A stretch of 64,000 nucleotides of DNA from an uncultured Alistipes sp. (GTDB taxonomy: Bacteria; Bacteroidota; Bacteroidia; Bacteroidales; Rikenellaceae): contig UQKD01000001.1 in assembly GCA_900541585.1 (NCBI GenBank), positions 62,001 through 126,000 of the forward strand, read 5' to 3'. The notes under the pieces were generated by a model, which worked only from the letters and a program-made list of their open reading frames with translations, was not told the DNA's origin and searched no databases. Within the stretch, counting starts at the first letter, position 1. Every line of letters starts with the position of its first letter. Shown here in pieces: positions 25,977 to 35,640 of the stretch. The translations under genes were made by a program, and so were the position numbers.

Positions 25977-27422
25977 TTACCTCCACCATTTAATGAAAAA
26001 AATCTGTATGAGTCCGAAAATCTCCAGACGCCCCAGCAGCATCAGCAGCGAATTGGACACCTTGAACGCCGCGGGCATCGCCGAGAAGTTATCCATCGAG
26101 CCGACCTCCCCGAACCCGGGGCCGACGTTGCCCATCGAGGCCACCGCCCCGGTGAAACTGGTCGTCAGGTCGATGCCGAGCATCGTGCCGAAGACCGTGC
26201 CGGCGAGTATGAACATCAGGTAGGTGACGATGAAGATCATCACCGCGTGCAGCGCCTCGTTCTCCTGGATGACGCCGTCGAGGCGGATGCGGATGATGGC
26301 GTTGGGGTGCTGCTGCTGGCGCAGGCGCGTGCGCATCATCTTCCCGGCCAGCACCAGGCGGTTGACCTTGATGCCGCCGGCCGTGGACCCGGCGCAGGCG
26401 CAGACGATCGAGCCGAAAATCAGCAGGATGGCGGCGAACGAAGTCCACGTGTTGGAGTCGGCCGTGGCGAAACCCGTCGTGGTCACCACCGACACGAACT
26501 GGAACATCGCGTAGCGGAACGACGCGGTCAGCGTGGGGTAGATGTCCGCGGCGAAGAGGCTGACGGCGATCAGCACGCCGCCCGCGAGCAGCATGCCGAA
26601 ATACCAGCGCGTCACCTCCGAGCGGAAGATGTTGTTGCGCTTGCCGGTCACCGTGGCGTAGATCAGCCCGAAGTGGACACCCGCCGTGGCCATCACAAAG
26701 ATCAGGATCGTATCGATCGCCGGGCTGTTGAAATAGGCGATGCTGGCGTTCTTGGTCGAGAATCCGCTCGTGGCGCAGGCCGACATGGCGTGGCACAGGG
26801 CGTCGAACCAGTTCATGCCCGCCATCTTGAGCAGCACGGTCGACAGCACGGTAAGCCCCACGTAGACCACCAGCAGGATCTGCACGATGATCTGCGAACG
26901 GTAGCGGTAGTTGTCCTTGGCCATCGTCGAAAGCTCCACGTTGGAGAGCATCATCTTGCTGCGCCCCATCGACGGCAGGACCACCAGCGCGAACATCACC
27001 ACGCCCATTCCGCCGATCCACGTCGACGACATGCGCCAGAACTGCAATCCGCGGGGCAGGGCTTCGACGTCGTTCAGAATGGTCGATCCGGTGGTCGTGA
27101 GGCCCGAGACGCTCTCGAACCAGGCGTTGACCAGCGAGAACTCCCCGCCCCAGATCAGGTAGGGGAACATCGACACGACGCAGGCCACGAGCCACGCCCC
27201 GACGACGATGCAGAAACCCTCCTTGTTGGTGATCTGCTCGCGTTTGCCCACGAAGATCAGCGGAAAGGCCCCCAGCAGGGCCGTGAGCAGCGAGGAGAGC
27301 AGCAGTGGATAGAACGCCGAATCCATGCCGCTCAGGTAGGAGATTCCCGCCGACAGCAGCATGAACATCGCGATGAAGAGCATCACGACCCCGATATACC
27401 GTAAAACCACGTCTACCCGCAT
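25977..27422 (-). CDS. trkH: TrkH-family potassium uptake channel subunit
   Basis: This 481-residue inner-membrane protein has the four pore-loop repeats of the Trk/Ktr family. Selectivity-filter-like segments are visible: SGLTTTGSTIL, ACATSGFSTKN, VTTTGFATADSN and ASMGNVGPGFG. Each holds the conserved Gly. The family takes up K+ together with a cytosolic NAD-binding TrkA subunit; no trkA gene is in this window. The preceding gene for the four-helix-bundle protein ends 7 bases upstream, and the SPOR protein gene follows closely, so the three form one transcription unit. Confidence 0.94.
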   Translation of the reverse strand: MRVDVVLRYIGVVMLFIAMFMLLSAGISYLSGMDSAFYPLLLSSLLTALLGAFPLIFVGKREQITNKEGFCIVVGAWLVACVVSMFPYLIWGGEFSLVNAWFESVSGLTTTGSTILNDVEALPRGLQFWRMSSTWIGGMGVVMFALVVLPSMGRSKMMLSNVELSTMAKDNYRYRSQIIVQILLVVYVGLTVLSTVLLKMAGMNWFDALCHAMSACATSGFSTKNASIAYFNSPAIDTILIFVMATAGVHFGLIYATVTGKRNNIFRSEVTRWYFGMLLAGGVLIAVSLFAADIYPTLTASFRYAMFQFVSVVTTTGFATADSNTWTSFAAILLIFGSIVCACAGSTAGGIKVNRLVLAGKMMRTRLRQQQHPNAIIRIRLDGVIQENEALHAVMIFIVTYLMFILAGTVFGTMLGIDLTTSFTGAVASMGNVGPGFGEVGSMDNFSAMPAAFKVSNSLLMLLGRLEIFGLIQIFFIKWWR

Positions 27423-27429
27423 CGCCGCA

Positions 27430-28227
27430 TCAGGATTTGGTCTGTTTGGAAATGTTGATCAGCGCCTCGATTTTCTCCTTGAGTTCGAGCACCTCGTCCT
27501 TGAGGTCGCCCTTCACGGCGAAGGGCACGCGGAACGAGAGCCAGTCGCCCAGCCCCTTGTTCATCCGCTCGATGGGCGTCACGCAGTAGATCGACATGAA
27601 GTAGAAGAGCATCAGCACGATGGCGATCATCACGGCCAGCGAGATCAGCACGGGCGTCACGGCGCGGTAGGCGTTTTTCTTCATCTGCTCGGCACGCGGG
27701 ACCAGCGAACTCTGCGTCGAGGTCATATAACTCTTGATGGCGGCCGTAAGGCGGCCGTAGAGGGCCTGGTATTCGTCGCTGTACCACCTGCCGCCCAGCG
27801 AATCGGGCCGCAGGGCCGTCAGCGAGTCGGCACGGGAGGCACGGGCGGCGCCCCCGAAGGCGAGGTAGTTGTCCGTCACGAGGCGCAGTTCGGTCGTGGC
27901 GAAGGCCAGCGAGTCGAGAAACGACTTTTCGAGCGCCTCGCTCTGGGCCACGAGCAACGTGTTTTCGAGCCGCTCCATGCTCTTGCGGCAAAGGCTGTCG
28001 CATGACCTGTCGCCGAAAACCGAAAGGCGGATCAGCGCGATGTTCTGCTCATGCGCAGCATCGAGCATCTCCTTGGCCAGCTCGATATTCCGTTTGTTGG
28101 CCTTGAGAATCTCGCCCGTATCCCGGCTCAAATGGCTCAATTCGAGAAACGAGACCATACCCGAAAAAAACAGCAGGCACACGATGCTCAAGAAACCGAC
28201 CGTCACCCGTTTGCGCAAACCCGTCAT
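27430..28227 (-). CDS. Membrane protein with periplasmic four-helix bundle and HAMP-like segment, no output domain
   Basis: This gene encodes 265 residues. A first membrane helix (VGFLSIVCLLFFSGMVSFLE) precedes a periplasmic helical region of about 160 residues resembling the MCP four-helix bundle. A second helix (VLISLAVMIAIVLMLFYFMS) and a short HAMP-like juxtamembrane stretch (CVTPIERMNKGLGDWL) follow. A Glu/Lys-rich tail ends the protein where a histidine kinase or chemotaxis domain would normally start. It is thus a sensor-like module alone. Its place ahead of trkH suggests it might sense osmotic or ionic state for K+ uptake; this is speculation. Confidence 0.8.
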   Translation of the reverse strand: MTGLRKRVTVGFLSIVCLLFFSGMVSFLELSHLSRDTGEILKANKRNIELAKEMLDAAHEQNIALIRLSVFGDRSCDSLCRKSMERLENTLLVAQSEALEKSFLDSLAFATTELRLVTDNYLAFGGAARASRADSLTALRPDSLGGRWYSDEYQALYGRLTAAIKSYMTSTQSSLVPRAEQMKKNAYRAVTPVLISLAVMIAIVLMLFYFMSIYCVTPIERMNKGLGDWLSFRVPFAVKGDLKDEVLELKEKIEALINISKQTKS

Positions 28228-28250
28228 AGCGTTTTAAATTTCCATTCCTG

Positions 28251-28258
28251 CAAATATA
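28251..28258 (-). promoter_or_regulatory. -7 box of the four-helix protein-trkH-SPOR operon
   Basis: The minus strand reads TATATTTG, 24 bases ahead of the start codon at 28227. It lies between this gene and the mtaB stop codon. Confidence 0.7.
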
Positions 28259-28262
28259 GTGA

Positions 28263-29561
28263 TTAATCCAGAATTTCCCCCAACAAATCGTGAGTTTCGT
28301 CCATTGCGCCGAGTTTCACGCGGCAGAGGGCATTGACCTTCGAACGGTCGTAGGGGACTTTCACCCGGCGGTAGTTGCCCGTGAAGCCGAACATCATGCC
28401 GTCGCGGCGCGTGCTTTCGAAGAGCACCGTATCCTCCGTGCCTTCGGCGCGGGCGCAGAACGCGCCGTGCAGGCGTTCGCAGAGGGCCTCCAGTTCGGCG
28501 GCGCGCTGGGTGGCGACCGACGGCCGCACCTTGCCGGGCAGGTCGACGGCCGGGGTCCCGGGACGCTCCGAGAAGGGAAAGATATGCAGGAAAGCGGGTT
28601 CGAGACCCGCCAGAAAATCGTACGTCGTGCGGAAATCCGCATCGGTCTCGCCCGGGAAACCGACGATGACGTCGATGCCGATGAAGGCGTCGGGCATCAG
28701 CCGCCTCACGGCCGCGATCCGCCCGGCGAAGCGCGCCGTGGTGTAACGGCGGCGCATCAGGCCCAGAATCCGGTCCGAACCGCTCTGGAGCGGAATGTGG
28801 AAGTGGTGCATGAATTTAGGCGACGCGGCGCAAAAGGCGATGATCTCGTCGGTCAGAAGGTTCGGCTCGATCGACGAAATGCGGTAGCGTTCGATCCCTT
28901 CGACCTCGTCGAGCGCCCGCAGCAGGTCGATGAACCGCTCGCCCGTCGTGCGGCCGAAATCCCCCGTGTTGACGCCCGTCAGGACGATCTCCTTCTGCCC
29001 CCCGGCTGCGATCTGCCGCGCTTCGGCCGCCAGATCGGCAACGGGCATGTTGCGGCTCGAACCGCGGGCGTAGTGGATCGTGCAGTACGAGCAGCAGTAG
29101 TCGCACCCGTCCTGCACCTTGAGGAAGGCGCGCGTGCGGTCGCCGCTCGAAAAGGCCGCGAAGAACGACGTGAGCGACGCGGTGTCGCAGCTGTACACCT
29201 GCGCCCGGCCCTTGCCCGACAGTTCAACCACCCGTTTAAATAATTCCCCTTTATCGTTGTTGCTCAACACGATGTCGACACCCTCTATCGCGGCGATCTC
29301 CTGCGGTTTGAGCTGCGCGTAGCACCCCGTCACGGCGATGATCGCCGCAGGGTTGCGGCGGTGGAGTTTGCGGATCAGGTTGCGGCATTTCTTGTCGGCA
29401 TGCTCCGTGACGGAACAGCTGTTGACGACGCAAATGTCGGCTTCGGCCGTGGGCGCGACGCGCACGAAACCGCCGCGTTCGAACTCACGGGCGAGGGTCG
29501 AGGACTCCGAAAAATTGAGCTTGCAGCCCAAGGTATGAAAATTGACTCTGCGAGGTTGCAT
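28263..29561 (-). CDS. mtaB: tRNA (t6A37) methylthiotransferase, radical SAM
   Basis: This 432-residue enzyme converts t6A to ms2t6A at position 37 of ANN-decoding tRNAs. It shows the UPF0004 N-terminal domain with cluster cysteines in TLGCKLNFSES and VNSCSVTEHAD. The radical SAM CxxxCxxC motif is in CDYCCSYCTIHYARG. A C-terminal TRAM region of about 60 residues follows. The start at 29561 (MQPRRVNF) fits the family; an earlier in-frame Met lies inside the neighbouring promoter region. It is divergent from the metal permease gene. Confidence 0.93.
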   Translation of the reverse strand: MQPRRVNFHTLGCKLNFSESSTLAREFERGGFVRVAPTAEADICVVNSCSVTEHADKKCRNLIRKLHRRNPAAIIAVTGCYAQLKPQEIAAIEGVDIVLSNNDKGELFKRVVELSGKGRAQVYSCDTASLTSFFAAFSSGDRTRAFLKVQDGCDYCCSYCTIHYARGSSRNMPVADLAAEARQIAAGGQKEIVLTGVNTGDFGRTTGERFIDLLRALDEVEGIERYRISSIEPNLLTDEIIAFCAASPKFMHHFHIPLQSGSDRILGLMRRRYTTARFAGRIAAVRRLMPDAFIGIDVIVGFPGETDADFRTTYDFLAGLEPAFLHIFPFSERPGTPAVDLPGKVRPSVATQRAAELEALCERLHGAFCARAEGTEDTVLFESTRRDGMMFGFTGNYRRVKVPYDRSKVNALCRVKLGAMDETHDLLGEILD

Positions 29562-29632
29562 GGATTCGTGTTTTTCCGGCACGAAATTACGAAAACTGCG
29601 CGAAAGGAGGAGGCTTTTCCGATAAAAAAGCG

Positions 29633-29703
29633 TAAATTTGCGCGCAATTAAACGACTCAAAAGAACCACGGCGACATTTGTCCACGGTATATCGTTGATA
29701 TAC
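29633..29703 (+). promoter_or_regulatory. Promoter and operator-like palindrome of the metal permease operon
   Basis: The -7 box TAAATTTG lies at 29633-29640. Downstream, GTATATC-gtt-GATATAC (29687-29703) is a perfect inverted repeat with seven-base arms, 28 bases before the ATG. The sequence fits a metal-responsive repressor site or a leader hairpin; no regulator gene is near. Confidence 0.5.
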
Positions 29704-29730
29704 AACCGACAACTTTGCCCTTGAAAACAC

Positions 29731-30564
29731 ATGGGATTTTTCAGCGACCTGATCCACTACGGCTACCTTTCGAACGCACTCGCGGCGTGTGTGCTGTCGG
29801 GCATAACGTGCGGGGTGATCGGAACCTATGTCGTCTGCCGCCGCATGGTGTTCCTCGCGGGAGGCATCACGCACGCCTCGTTCGGCGGACTGGGAATTGC
29901 ATTTTACCTGGGAGCCAACCCGATCGCCGGAGCGATGCTTTTCGCCGTGCTCTCGGCACTGGGCATCGAATGGGCCGGCAGCCGGGGACGCATCCGCGAG
30001 GATTCGGCCATCGGCATCATCTGGTCCGTGGGCATGGCCGTCGGCGCGCTCTTCATGAGCCTCCGCCCGGGCTACACCTCGGGCGACCTGTCGGCCTACC
30101 TCTTCGGCAGCATCGTGACCGTGACCGACGGCGACGTTGCGGCCCTCGCCGCGCTGACGGCGGCGGTCATCGCCGGGGCGCTGCTGTGGCTCCGCCCGGT
30201 GATGTACGTGGCCTTCGACCGCGATTTCGCCCGCAGCCGGGGCATCCCCACGCGCGTGATCTCCTACCTGATGGCCGCGCTGGCGGCGGTGACCATCGTG
30301 CTCTCGATCCGCATCATGGGCATCGTGCTGCTGATCTCGCTCGTGACGATGCCCGTGGTGATCGTCAACACGCTCTCGCGGTCGTACCGCACCATTGCCC
30401 TCGCCGCACCCCTCGTGGCTGTGGCGGGCAACGTCGCGGGGCTTGTCGCCAGCTACAATTTCGAGGTTCCGCCCGGCGCCGCCATAATATTTACCCTCAC
30501 ACTTACGCTTATAATGGTAAAACTGTTATCTTTGCGTAGCAAAAAACTGCGATCCGCCGCATGA
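29731..30564 (+). CDS. Metal ABC transporter permease (ZnuB/MntB family)
   Basis: This 277-residue integral membrane protein has about eight helices and the family pattern (CGVIGTYVVCRRMVFLAGGITHASFGGLGIAFYLG). The segment SFGGLGIAFYLGANP carries the conserved small-residue motif of Zn/Mn/Fe permeases, and DRDFARSRGIPTRV matches the coupling helix that docks on the ATPase. The partner ATPase and binding protein are not in this window. The metal cannot be told. Its stop overlaps the next ATG (ATGA), starting a long chain of overlapping genes. Confidence 0.9.
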   Translation: MGFFSDLIHYGYLSNALAACVLSGITCGVIGTYVVCRRMVFLAGGITHASFGGLGIAFYLGANPIAGAMLFAVLSALGIEWAGSRGRIREDSAIGIIWSVGMAVGALFMSLRPGYTSGDLSAYLFGSIVTVTDGDVAALAALTAAVIAGALLWLRPVMYVAFDRDFARSRGIPTRVISYLMAALAAVTIVLSIRIMGIVLLISLVTMPVVIVNTLSRSYRTIALAAPLVAVAGNVAGLVASYNFEVPPGAAIIFTLTLTLIMVKLLSLRSKKLRSAA

Positions 30565-32063
30565 AAACCATTCACAGACTCGTTCTGAAGTCCTATCTCG
30601 GCCCGATGGTCCTCACGTTCTTCATCGTCATGTTCGTGCTGATGATGAACATCGTGTGGCGCTACATCGACGAGCTGGTGGGCAAGGGACTGAGCGCCGG
30701 CATCATCATCGAGCTGATGACCTATTTCATGGCCAACATGATCCCGATGGGGCTGCCGCTCTCGATGCTGCTGGCGGCGATCATGACCATGGGCAACCTG
30801 GGCGAGAACTACGAACTGCTGGCCATGAAGTCGGCGGGCATGTCGCTGGTCCAGATCACCAAGCCGCTGATCATCCTGGTGAGCCTGGTCTCCGTCGGCA
30901 GTTTCTTCATCGGCAACAACCTCGTGCCGAACGCCAACAAGAAGCTCTTCAGCACGCTCTACGACATCCGGCAGCAGAAACAGGCCCTCGAATTCCAGGA
31001 CGGGCTGTTCTTCAACGGCATCGACAACATGTCGATCCGCGTGAGCCACCAGGAACCCGACACCCACCTGCTGCACGATGTGCTGATCTACGACAACCGC
31101 GCCGCCAACGGCAACATGAACACCATCGTGGCCGACTCGGGCTACATCCGCCTGTCGGACGACAAGAAATACCTGCTGGTGACGCTCTTCCACGGCGAGA
31201 CCTACGAGCAGACCCGCAACAGCCAGTGGTTCACGAAAAGCGCCCTGCGCCACCACACGTTCGATCTCCAGAAGCAGGTGATCCCCATGTCGGGATTCGC
31301 CATGGGACGCACCGACGCCGACCTGTTCACGAGCAGCCAGACCAAGAACATCAGCGAATTGCAGCACGACATCGACTCGCTGGAGATCAAGGTCAACGCC
31401 GCCACGACGAGTTCCTACGAACCGCTGCTGAAAGAGCAGATTTTCGCCCGCGACAACACCGTGCTGCCGCTGCCCGACAGCCTGCAGGTGGACAAACGGG
31501 ACTTCCGCGACCTGCTGGCGACGGATTCGGTCACCACGCTGTCCACGCGCGAACGCGAGCGCGTCTGGAACCAGGCACGGACGCTGGCCAAGAACTCGCG
31601 CAACATGTTCGCGTTCGACGAATCGACGGCCAAGGAGGCGCTCAACCAGCTCTACCGTTCGAAGGTCGAGTGGCACAAGAAAATGTCGCTTCCGGTGTCG
31701 ATCCTGATCTTCTTCCTGATCGGCGCTCCGCTGGGCGCCATCATCCGCAAGGGCGGCCTGGGGCTTCCGGTGGTGGTGTCGGTGATCTTCTTCGTGATTT
31801 ACTACATGATCAGCCTCTCGGGCGAAAAACTGGCCAAGGAGGGTAACTGGGACGCCGTCTACGGCATGTGGCTCTCGACCTTCATCCTCACGCCGATAGC
31901 CATATACCTCACCTACAAGGCCACCAACGACTCGGCGCTGCTCGACACGGACTGGTACGCCGGGAAGTTCAAGGCGCTGAAAGAGAAACTGGTTCCGCAA
32001 TTCAAGAAACTGACGAAAGCAATAAAACTCAAACGAAATGGCAAAAGAGACTGTGCTCAATAG
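30561..32063 (+). CDS. LptF/LptG-family permease
   Basis: This 500-residue protein belongs to the YjgP/YjgQ family, which pulls LPS from the inner membrane as part of LptB2FG. It has the typical start ([20 protein letters not shown]), three helices, a large periplasmic beta-jellyroll domain (about residues 120-360), and three C-terminal helices ([20 protein letters not shown] onward). The periplasmic part is longer than in enterobacteria, as is common in Bacteroidota. The gene overlaps its upstream neighbour by four bases and the ribBA start by 26 bases. Whether it acts as F or G is not decided. Confidence 0.93.
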   Translation: MKTIHRLVLKSYLGPMVLTFFIVMFVLMMNIVWRYIDELVGKGLSAGIIIELMTYFMANMIPMGLPLSMLLAAIMTMGNLGENYELLAMKSAGMSLVQITKPLIILVSLVSVGSFFIGNNLVPNANKKLFSTLYDIRQQKQALEFQDGLFFNGIDNMSIRVSHQEPDTHLLHDVLIYDNRAANGNMNTIVADSGYIRLSDDKKYLLVTLFHGETYEQTRNSQWFTKSALRHHTFDLQKQVIPMSGFAMGRTDADLFTSSQTKNISELQHDIDSLEIKVNAATTSSYEPLLKEQIFARDNTVLPLPDSLQVDKRDFRDLLATDSVTTLSTRERERVWNQARTLAKNSRNMFAFDESTAKEALNQLYRSKVEWHKKMSLPVSILIFFLIGAPLGAIIRKGGLGLPVVVSVIFFVIYYMISLSGEKLAKEGNWDAVYGMWLSTFILTPIAIYLTYKATNDSALLDTDWYAGKFKALKEKLVPQFKKLTKAIKLKRNGKRDCAQ

Positions 32064-33261
32064 CGTGGAGGAGGTCATCGAAGACTTCCGCATCGGCAAA
32101 CCCGTGATCGTCGTGGACGACGAGGACCGCGAGAACGAAGGTGACTTCATCGTCGCGGCGGAGAAGATCACGCCCGAAATCGTGAACTTCATGCTCAAGG
32201 AGGGCCGCGGGGTACTCTGCGCCCCGCTGTCGGAGAAACGCTGCGACGAGCTGGGACTCAACATGATGGAGGAGAACAACACCTCGCTGCTGGGCACGCC
32301 CTTCACCGTGACGGTCGACCTGCTGGGCAACGACTGCACCACGGGCGTCTCGATCCACGACCGTGCCGCGACGATCCGCGCGCTGTCCGATCCCGCGACA
32401 CTGCCCACCGACCTGGGCCGCCCGGGACATATCAATCCCCTGCGCGCGCGCGACAAGGGCGTGCTGCGCCGCCCGGGACACACCGAGGCCGCCATCGACC
32501 TGGCCCGCCTGGCCGGGTTGCAGCCCGCCGGCGCGCTGATCGAGATCATGAACGAGGACGGCACGATGGCCCGCCTGCCGCAACTGCTGGAGACCGCCCG
32601 GAAATTCGACCTGAAAATCATCTCGATCGCCTCGCTGATCGCCTACCGCCTCCAGCAGGAGTCGATCATCGAAAAAGGCGTGACGGTGCCCCTGCCCACG
32701 GAGTGGGGCGAATTCCAGATCACGCCGTTCCGCCAGAAATCCAACGGCGTGGAGCATGTGGCCCTGACGAAAGGGGAGTGGACCGAAGACGATCCGGTGC
32801 TGGTGCGCGTGCATTCGTCGTGCGCCACGGGCGACATCTTCGGCTCGTACCGCTGCGACTGCGGCGAGCAGTTGCACAAGGCGATGGAGATGATCGACCG
32901 CGAGGGCCGGGGCGCCGTCGTCTACCTCAACCAGGAGGGGCGCGGCATCGGGCTGTGCAACAAGATCCACGCCTACAAATTGCAGGACGAGGGCCTCGAC
33001 ACGGTGGACGCCAACCTCAAACTGGGCTTCAAGGCCGACGAACGCGACTACGGCGTGGGCGCCAGCATCATCCGCGAACTGGGCATCCGCCACATGCGCC
33101 TGATGACCAACAACCCGCTCAAACGGGCCGGACTGGAGGGCTACGGGCTTTGCATCGACGAGATCGTGCCCATCGTCATCGCCCCGAACCCCTACAACGC
33201 ACACTATCTGGAGACCAAGCAGGAGCGCATGCACCACACGCTGGGACTGGAGAAAAAATAG
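32038..33261 (+). CDS. ribBA: Bifunctional DHBP synthase / GTP cyclohydrolase II
   Basis: This 407-residue enzyme of riboflavin synthesis makes 3,4-dihydroxy-2-butanone 4-phosphate (N-terminal half) and 2,5-diamino-6-ribosylamino-pyrimidinone phosphate from GTP (C-terminal half). DHBPS signatures include [13 protein letters not shown] and [13 protein letters not shown]. The GCHII zinc site has three Cys in [20 protein letters not shown], and [17 protein letters not shown] is conserved. The start overlaps the end of the LptF/G gene by 26 bases, but homology begins there. Confidence 0.96.
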   Translation: MAKETVLNSVEEVIEDFRIGKPVIVVDDEDRENEGDFIVAAEKITPEIVNFMLKEGRGVLCAPLSEKRCDELGLNMMEENNTSLLGTPFTVTVDLLGNDCTTGVSIHDRAATIRALSDPATLPTDLGRPGHINPLRARDKGVLRRPGHTEAAIDLARLAGLQPAGALIEIMNEDGTMARLPQLLETARKFDLKIISIASLIAYRLQQESIIEKGVTVPLPTEWGEFQITPFRQKSNGVEHVALTKGEWTEDDPVLVRVHSSCATGDIFGSYRCDCGEQLHKAMEMIDREGRGAVVYLNQEGRGIGLCNKIHAYKLQDEGLDTVDANLKLGFKADERDYGVGASIIRELGIRHMRLMTNNPLKRAGLEGYGLCIDEIVPIVIAPNPYNAHYLETKQERMHHTLGLEKK

Positions 33262-33265
33262 CAAA

Positions 33266-33658
33266 ATGGAGATCGCACACATAGCCATCTGGACCGAACG
33301 ACTGGAGGAGTTGCGGGATTTCTATGTCCGCTACTTCGGAGGTGTCAGCAACGGCAAATACACGAACCCGGACAAAGGGTTCGAATCCTATTTCGTGGCG
33401 TTCGGCGGAGGGTGCCGGCTGGAACTGATGCGCCGAACGGACATCCAGGGCCGCAACTCGGCCACGCAACTGGGACTGTGCCACCTGGCTTTCGAACTCG
33501 GCAGCCGCGAAGAGGTGCTCACGCTGACCGAGCGGCTCCGCAGCGACAATCACCCGATTCTCGGCGAGCCCCGCATCACAGGCGACGGCTATTTCGAGAG
33601 TGTCGCGGCCGATCCGGACGGAAACCAGATCGAACTTACCTGCAAACAGACACCATGA
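33266..33658 (+). CDS. VOC-family (glyoxalase/dioxygenase-like) protein
   Basis: This 130-residue protein has two beta-alpha-beta-beta-beta modules. The N-terminal IAHIAIWTERLEELRDFYVRYF and the C-terminal VAADPDGNQIELT (metal-ligand Glu) are characteristic. Metal ligands appear to be His5, Glu near residue 55, His near residue 75 and Glu near residue 125. The substrate is unknown; such proteins are often annotated glyoxalase or lactoylglutathione lyase without proof. The gene is in the operon between ribBA and fmt and overlaps fmt by ATGA. Confidence 0.9.
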   Translation: MEIAHIAIWTERLEELRDFYVRYFGGVSNGKYTNPDKGFESYFVAFGGGCRLELMRRTDIQGRNSATQLGLCHLAFELGSREEVLTLTERLRSDNHPILGEPRITGDGYFESVAADPDGNQIELTCKQTP

Positions 33659-34626
33659 ACGCCAGAGACCTTCGCATCGTATTCATGGGCACGCCCGAAT
33701 TCGCCGTGCCGTCGCTGCGGGCGCTCGTCGCCGGCGGCTACAACGTCGTGGGGGTGGTGACTTCGCCCGACAAACCCGCCGGACGCGGGCAGAAACTCCA
33801 CCAGAGCGAGGTTAAGACCGCAGCTCTGGAGCTGGGTCTGCCGGTCTTGCAGCCCGAAAAGCTGAAAGCCCCGGAGTTCGTCGGGGCCTTCGAGGCGCTG
33901 CGGCCCGACCTGGGCATCGTGATCGCCTTCCGCATGCTTCCCGAAGTCGTCTGGGCCATGCCGCGGCTGGGAACCTTCAACCTCCACGCCTCGCTGCTGC
34001 CCCAGTACCGCGGGGCCGCGCCGATCAACTGGACGATCATCAACGGCGAGACCGAAACGGGCGTCACGACGTTTCTCCTCAACCACGAGATCGACAAGGG
34101 CGGCATCATCGGTCAGGTCCGGGTCCCGATCCTTCCGGAAGACAATGTCGGCACGCTTTACGAAAAGCTGATGACCACCGGAACGTCGCTGGTGACCGAG
34201 ACCGTCGACCGCATCGCCGCCGGGGACATCCAGCCCGTCGAACAACAGCACATCGACGAGGCGACGCTGCGGCCTGCACCGAAAATTTTCAAGGAGGACT
34301 GCCGGATCGACTGGGAGAAGCCGGGCCGCGAGATCGTGAATTTCGTCCGCGGGCTGTCGCCCTATCCGGCGGCGTGGACCGAGATGTACCGCGAGGGCGA
34401 CGACGAGGCGTCGAGCGCCAAGATTTTCTCGGCGTCGTTCGAACCCTCGGCCCACGGCGAAGCGAGCGGCACGCTCCAGAGCGACGGAAGGACCTTTATC
34501 CGCGTGGCGTGCGCCGACGGATGGATCGCCCTCGGGGAATTACAGATAGCAGGCAAAAAACGGCTCGCAGTGCGCGAACTGCTCCTGGGATGGCGCGACG
34601 TGCAGCAATGCCGTTTCCGGAAATAG
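33655..34626 (+). CDS. fmt: Methionyl-tRNA formyltransferase
   Basis: This 323-residue enzyme formylates initiator Met-tRNA using 10-formyl-THF. The start at 33655 (MNARDLRIVFMGTPEFAVP) overlaps the VOC stop codon. Family signatures are GTPEFAVPSL, the catalytic FNLHASLLPQYRGAAPINW, and ETGVTTFLLNHEIDKGGII. The C-terminal OB-like domain starts near residue 210. It closes the long plus-strand run that starts with the metal permease. A terminator follows 65 bases later. Confidence 0.96.
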   Translation: MNARDLRIVFMGTPEFAVPSLRALVAGGYNVVGVVTSPDKPAGRGQKLHQSEVKTAALELGLPVLQPEKLKAPEFVGAFEALRPDLGIVIAFRMLPEVVWAMPRLGTFNLHASLLPQYRGAAPINWTIINGETETGVTTFLLNHEIDKGGIIGQVRVPILPEDNVGTLYEKLMTTGTSLVTETVDRIAAGDIQPVEQQHIDEATLRPAPKIFKEDCRIDWEKPGREIVNFVRGLSPYPAAWTEMYREGDDEASSAKIFSASFEPSAHGEASGTLQSDGRTFIRVACADGWIALGELQIAGKKRLAVRELLLGWRDVQQCRFRK

Positions 34627-34691
34627 GACGGAGCGCCGGCTTTACGGACCGTCCCGGATCGCAGGGAAAACGAATATACATGTCCCGATAA

Positions 34692-34721
34692 AAAAGGCTT
34701 CCCCGCAGGGAAGCCTTTTTT
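34692..34721. terminator. Terminator between fmt and the peroxiredoxin gene
   Basis: The stem AAAAGGCTTCCC/GGGAAGCCTTTT with loop CGCA is flanked by A- and T-runs, so it serves both convergent genes. Confidence 0.92.
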
Positions 34722-34741
34722 TGTTTTACGCTCCGAAGGCG

Positions 34742-35434
34742 TCAGACCTTCTCGCCGAGTTTCCGTTCGATCTCCTCTTTCGGGAGCGGCTTGGTGCAGA
34801 AGAACCAGTCGTAGCACTTCGCCCCTTCGGGAGTCTTCTCCTGGTCGTCGCCTTTCATCGGCACGATCACCTCGTCGCCCGGATGCCAGTCGGCGGGCAG
34901 CGCGATGCCGAAGGCGTCGATGGTCTGCAAACCCACCAGAACCCGCCTGATCTCGTCGAAATTGCGGCCCAGAGCCAGCGGATAGTAGATCATCGCCCGC
35001 AGCACACCCTTCGGGTCGACGAAAAACACGGCACGCACGGCGGCGGTCTGGCTCTCTCCGGGCTGGATCATGCCGTAGAGCGACGCCACCTTCATCGAAA
35101 CGTCGTCGATGATCGGAAACCCGACCTTCACATCCTTCATGCCCTTGTACTCGATCTTCTCGCGGATGGTCTTGAGCCATGCGATATGACTGTTGCGGCT
35201 GTCGATGGACAAACCCACCAGTTCGCAGTTCAGCGCCCGGAACTCTTCGGTACGCGCCCCGAAGGTGAGTATTTCGGTGGTGCAGATCGGGGTGAAATCG
35301 GCAGGGTGGCTGAAAAGAATCACCCATTTGCCTTTGTAATCGGCCGGGAAAAAGATCTTCCCCCGCGTCGTCATGGCCTCGAATGCCGGAACCGGCTCGC
35401 CGAGCCGCGGCAGTTGCTGTTCGTTCTTTTCCAT
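34742..35434 (-). CDS. Peroxiredoxin (Prx6/archaeal-type, AhpC-TSA family)
   Basis: This 230-residue thiol peroxidase reduces H2O2 and organic peroxides. The peroxidatic Cys is in PADFTPICTTE near residue 51. Two further Cys in the C-terminal segment (KCYDWFFC) correspond to the resolving and third Cys of the archaeal Prx6-like subgroup, so it is probably a 2-Cys enzyme rather than true 1-Cys. The catalytic Arg is in the PAVRAVF-like segment AAVRAVFFVDPKGVLR. There is no signal peptide. The gene stands alone; its upstream side has no good consensus promoter. Confidence 0.93.
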   Translation of the reverse strand: MEKNEQQLPRLGEPVPAFEAMTTRGKIFFPADYKGKWVILFSHPADFTPICTTEILTFGARTEEFRALNCELVGLSIDSRNSHIAWLKTIREKIEYKGMKDVKVGFPIIDDVSMKVASLYGMIQPGESQTAAVRAVFFVDPKGVLRAMIYYPLALGRNFDEIRRVLVGLQTIDAFGIALPADWHPGDEVIVPMKGDDQEKTPEGAKCYDWFFCTKPLPKEEIERKLGEKV

Positions 35435-35640
35435 AAATCGGAGTTTTTAAAAGTTTATACCCGGACATGCAAAGTCGATGCCCTGTCGGAATTCACTTTC
35501 CAAGATACGGAATTTGCCGGTAACATTACACACCGATTTCCCGCCGCACACGAAAGCGTATACACAAACGGCGGTTTCGGATAGGCGGGCAGCATTTCCG
35601 GACTTCCGAATAAAATAAAAAGACATCCGATTTCATTCCT
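35435..35640. other. Intergenic stretch upstream of the peroxiredoxin gene
   Basis: No ORF of useful length, repeat or strong hairpin is visible apart from the promoter half at 35631-35634. The peroxiredoxin promoter must lie near its left end, but no TAnnTTTG box is seen on the minus strand. Confidence 0.5.
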
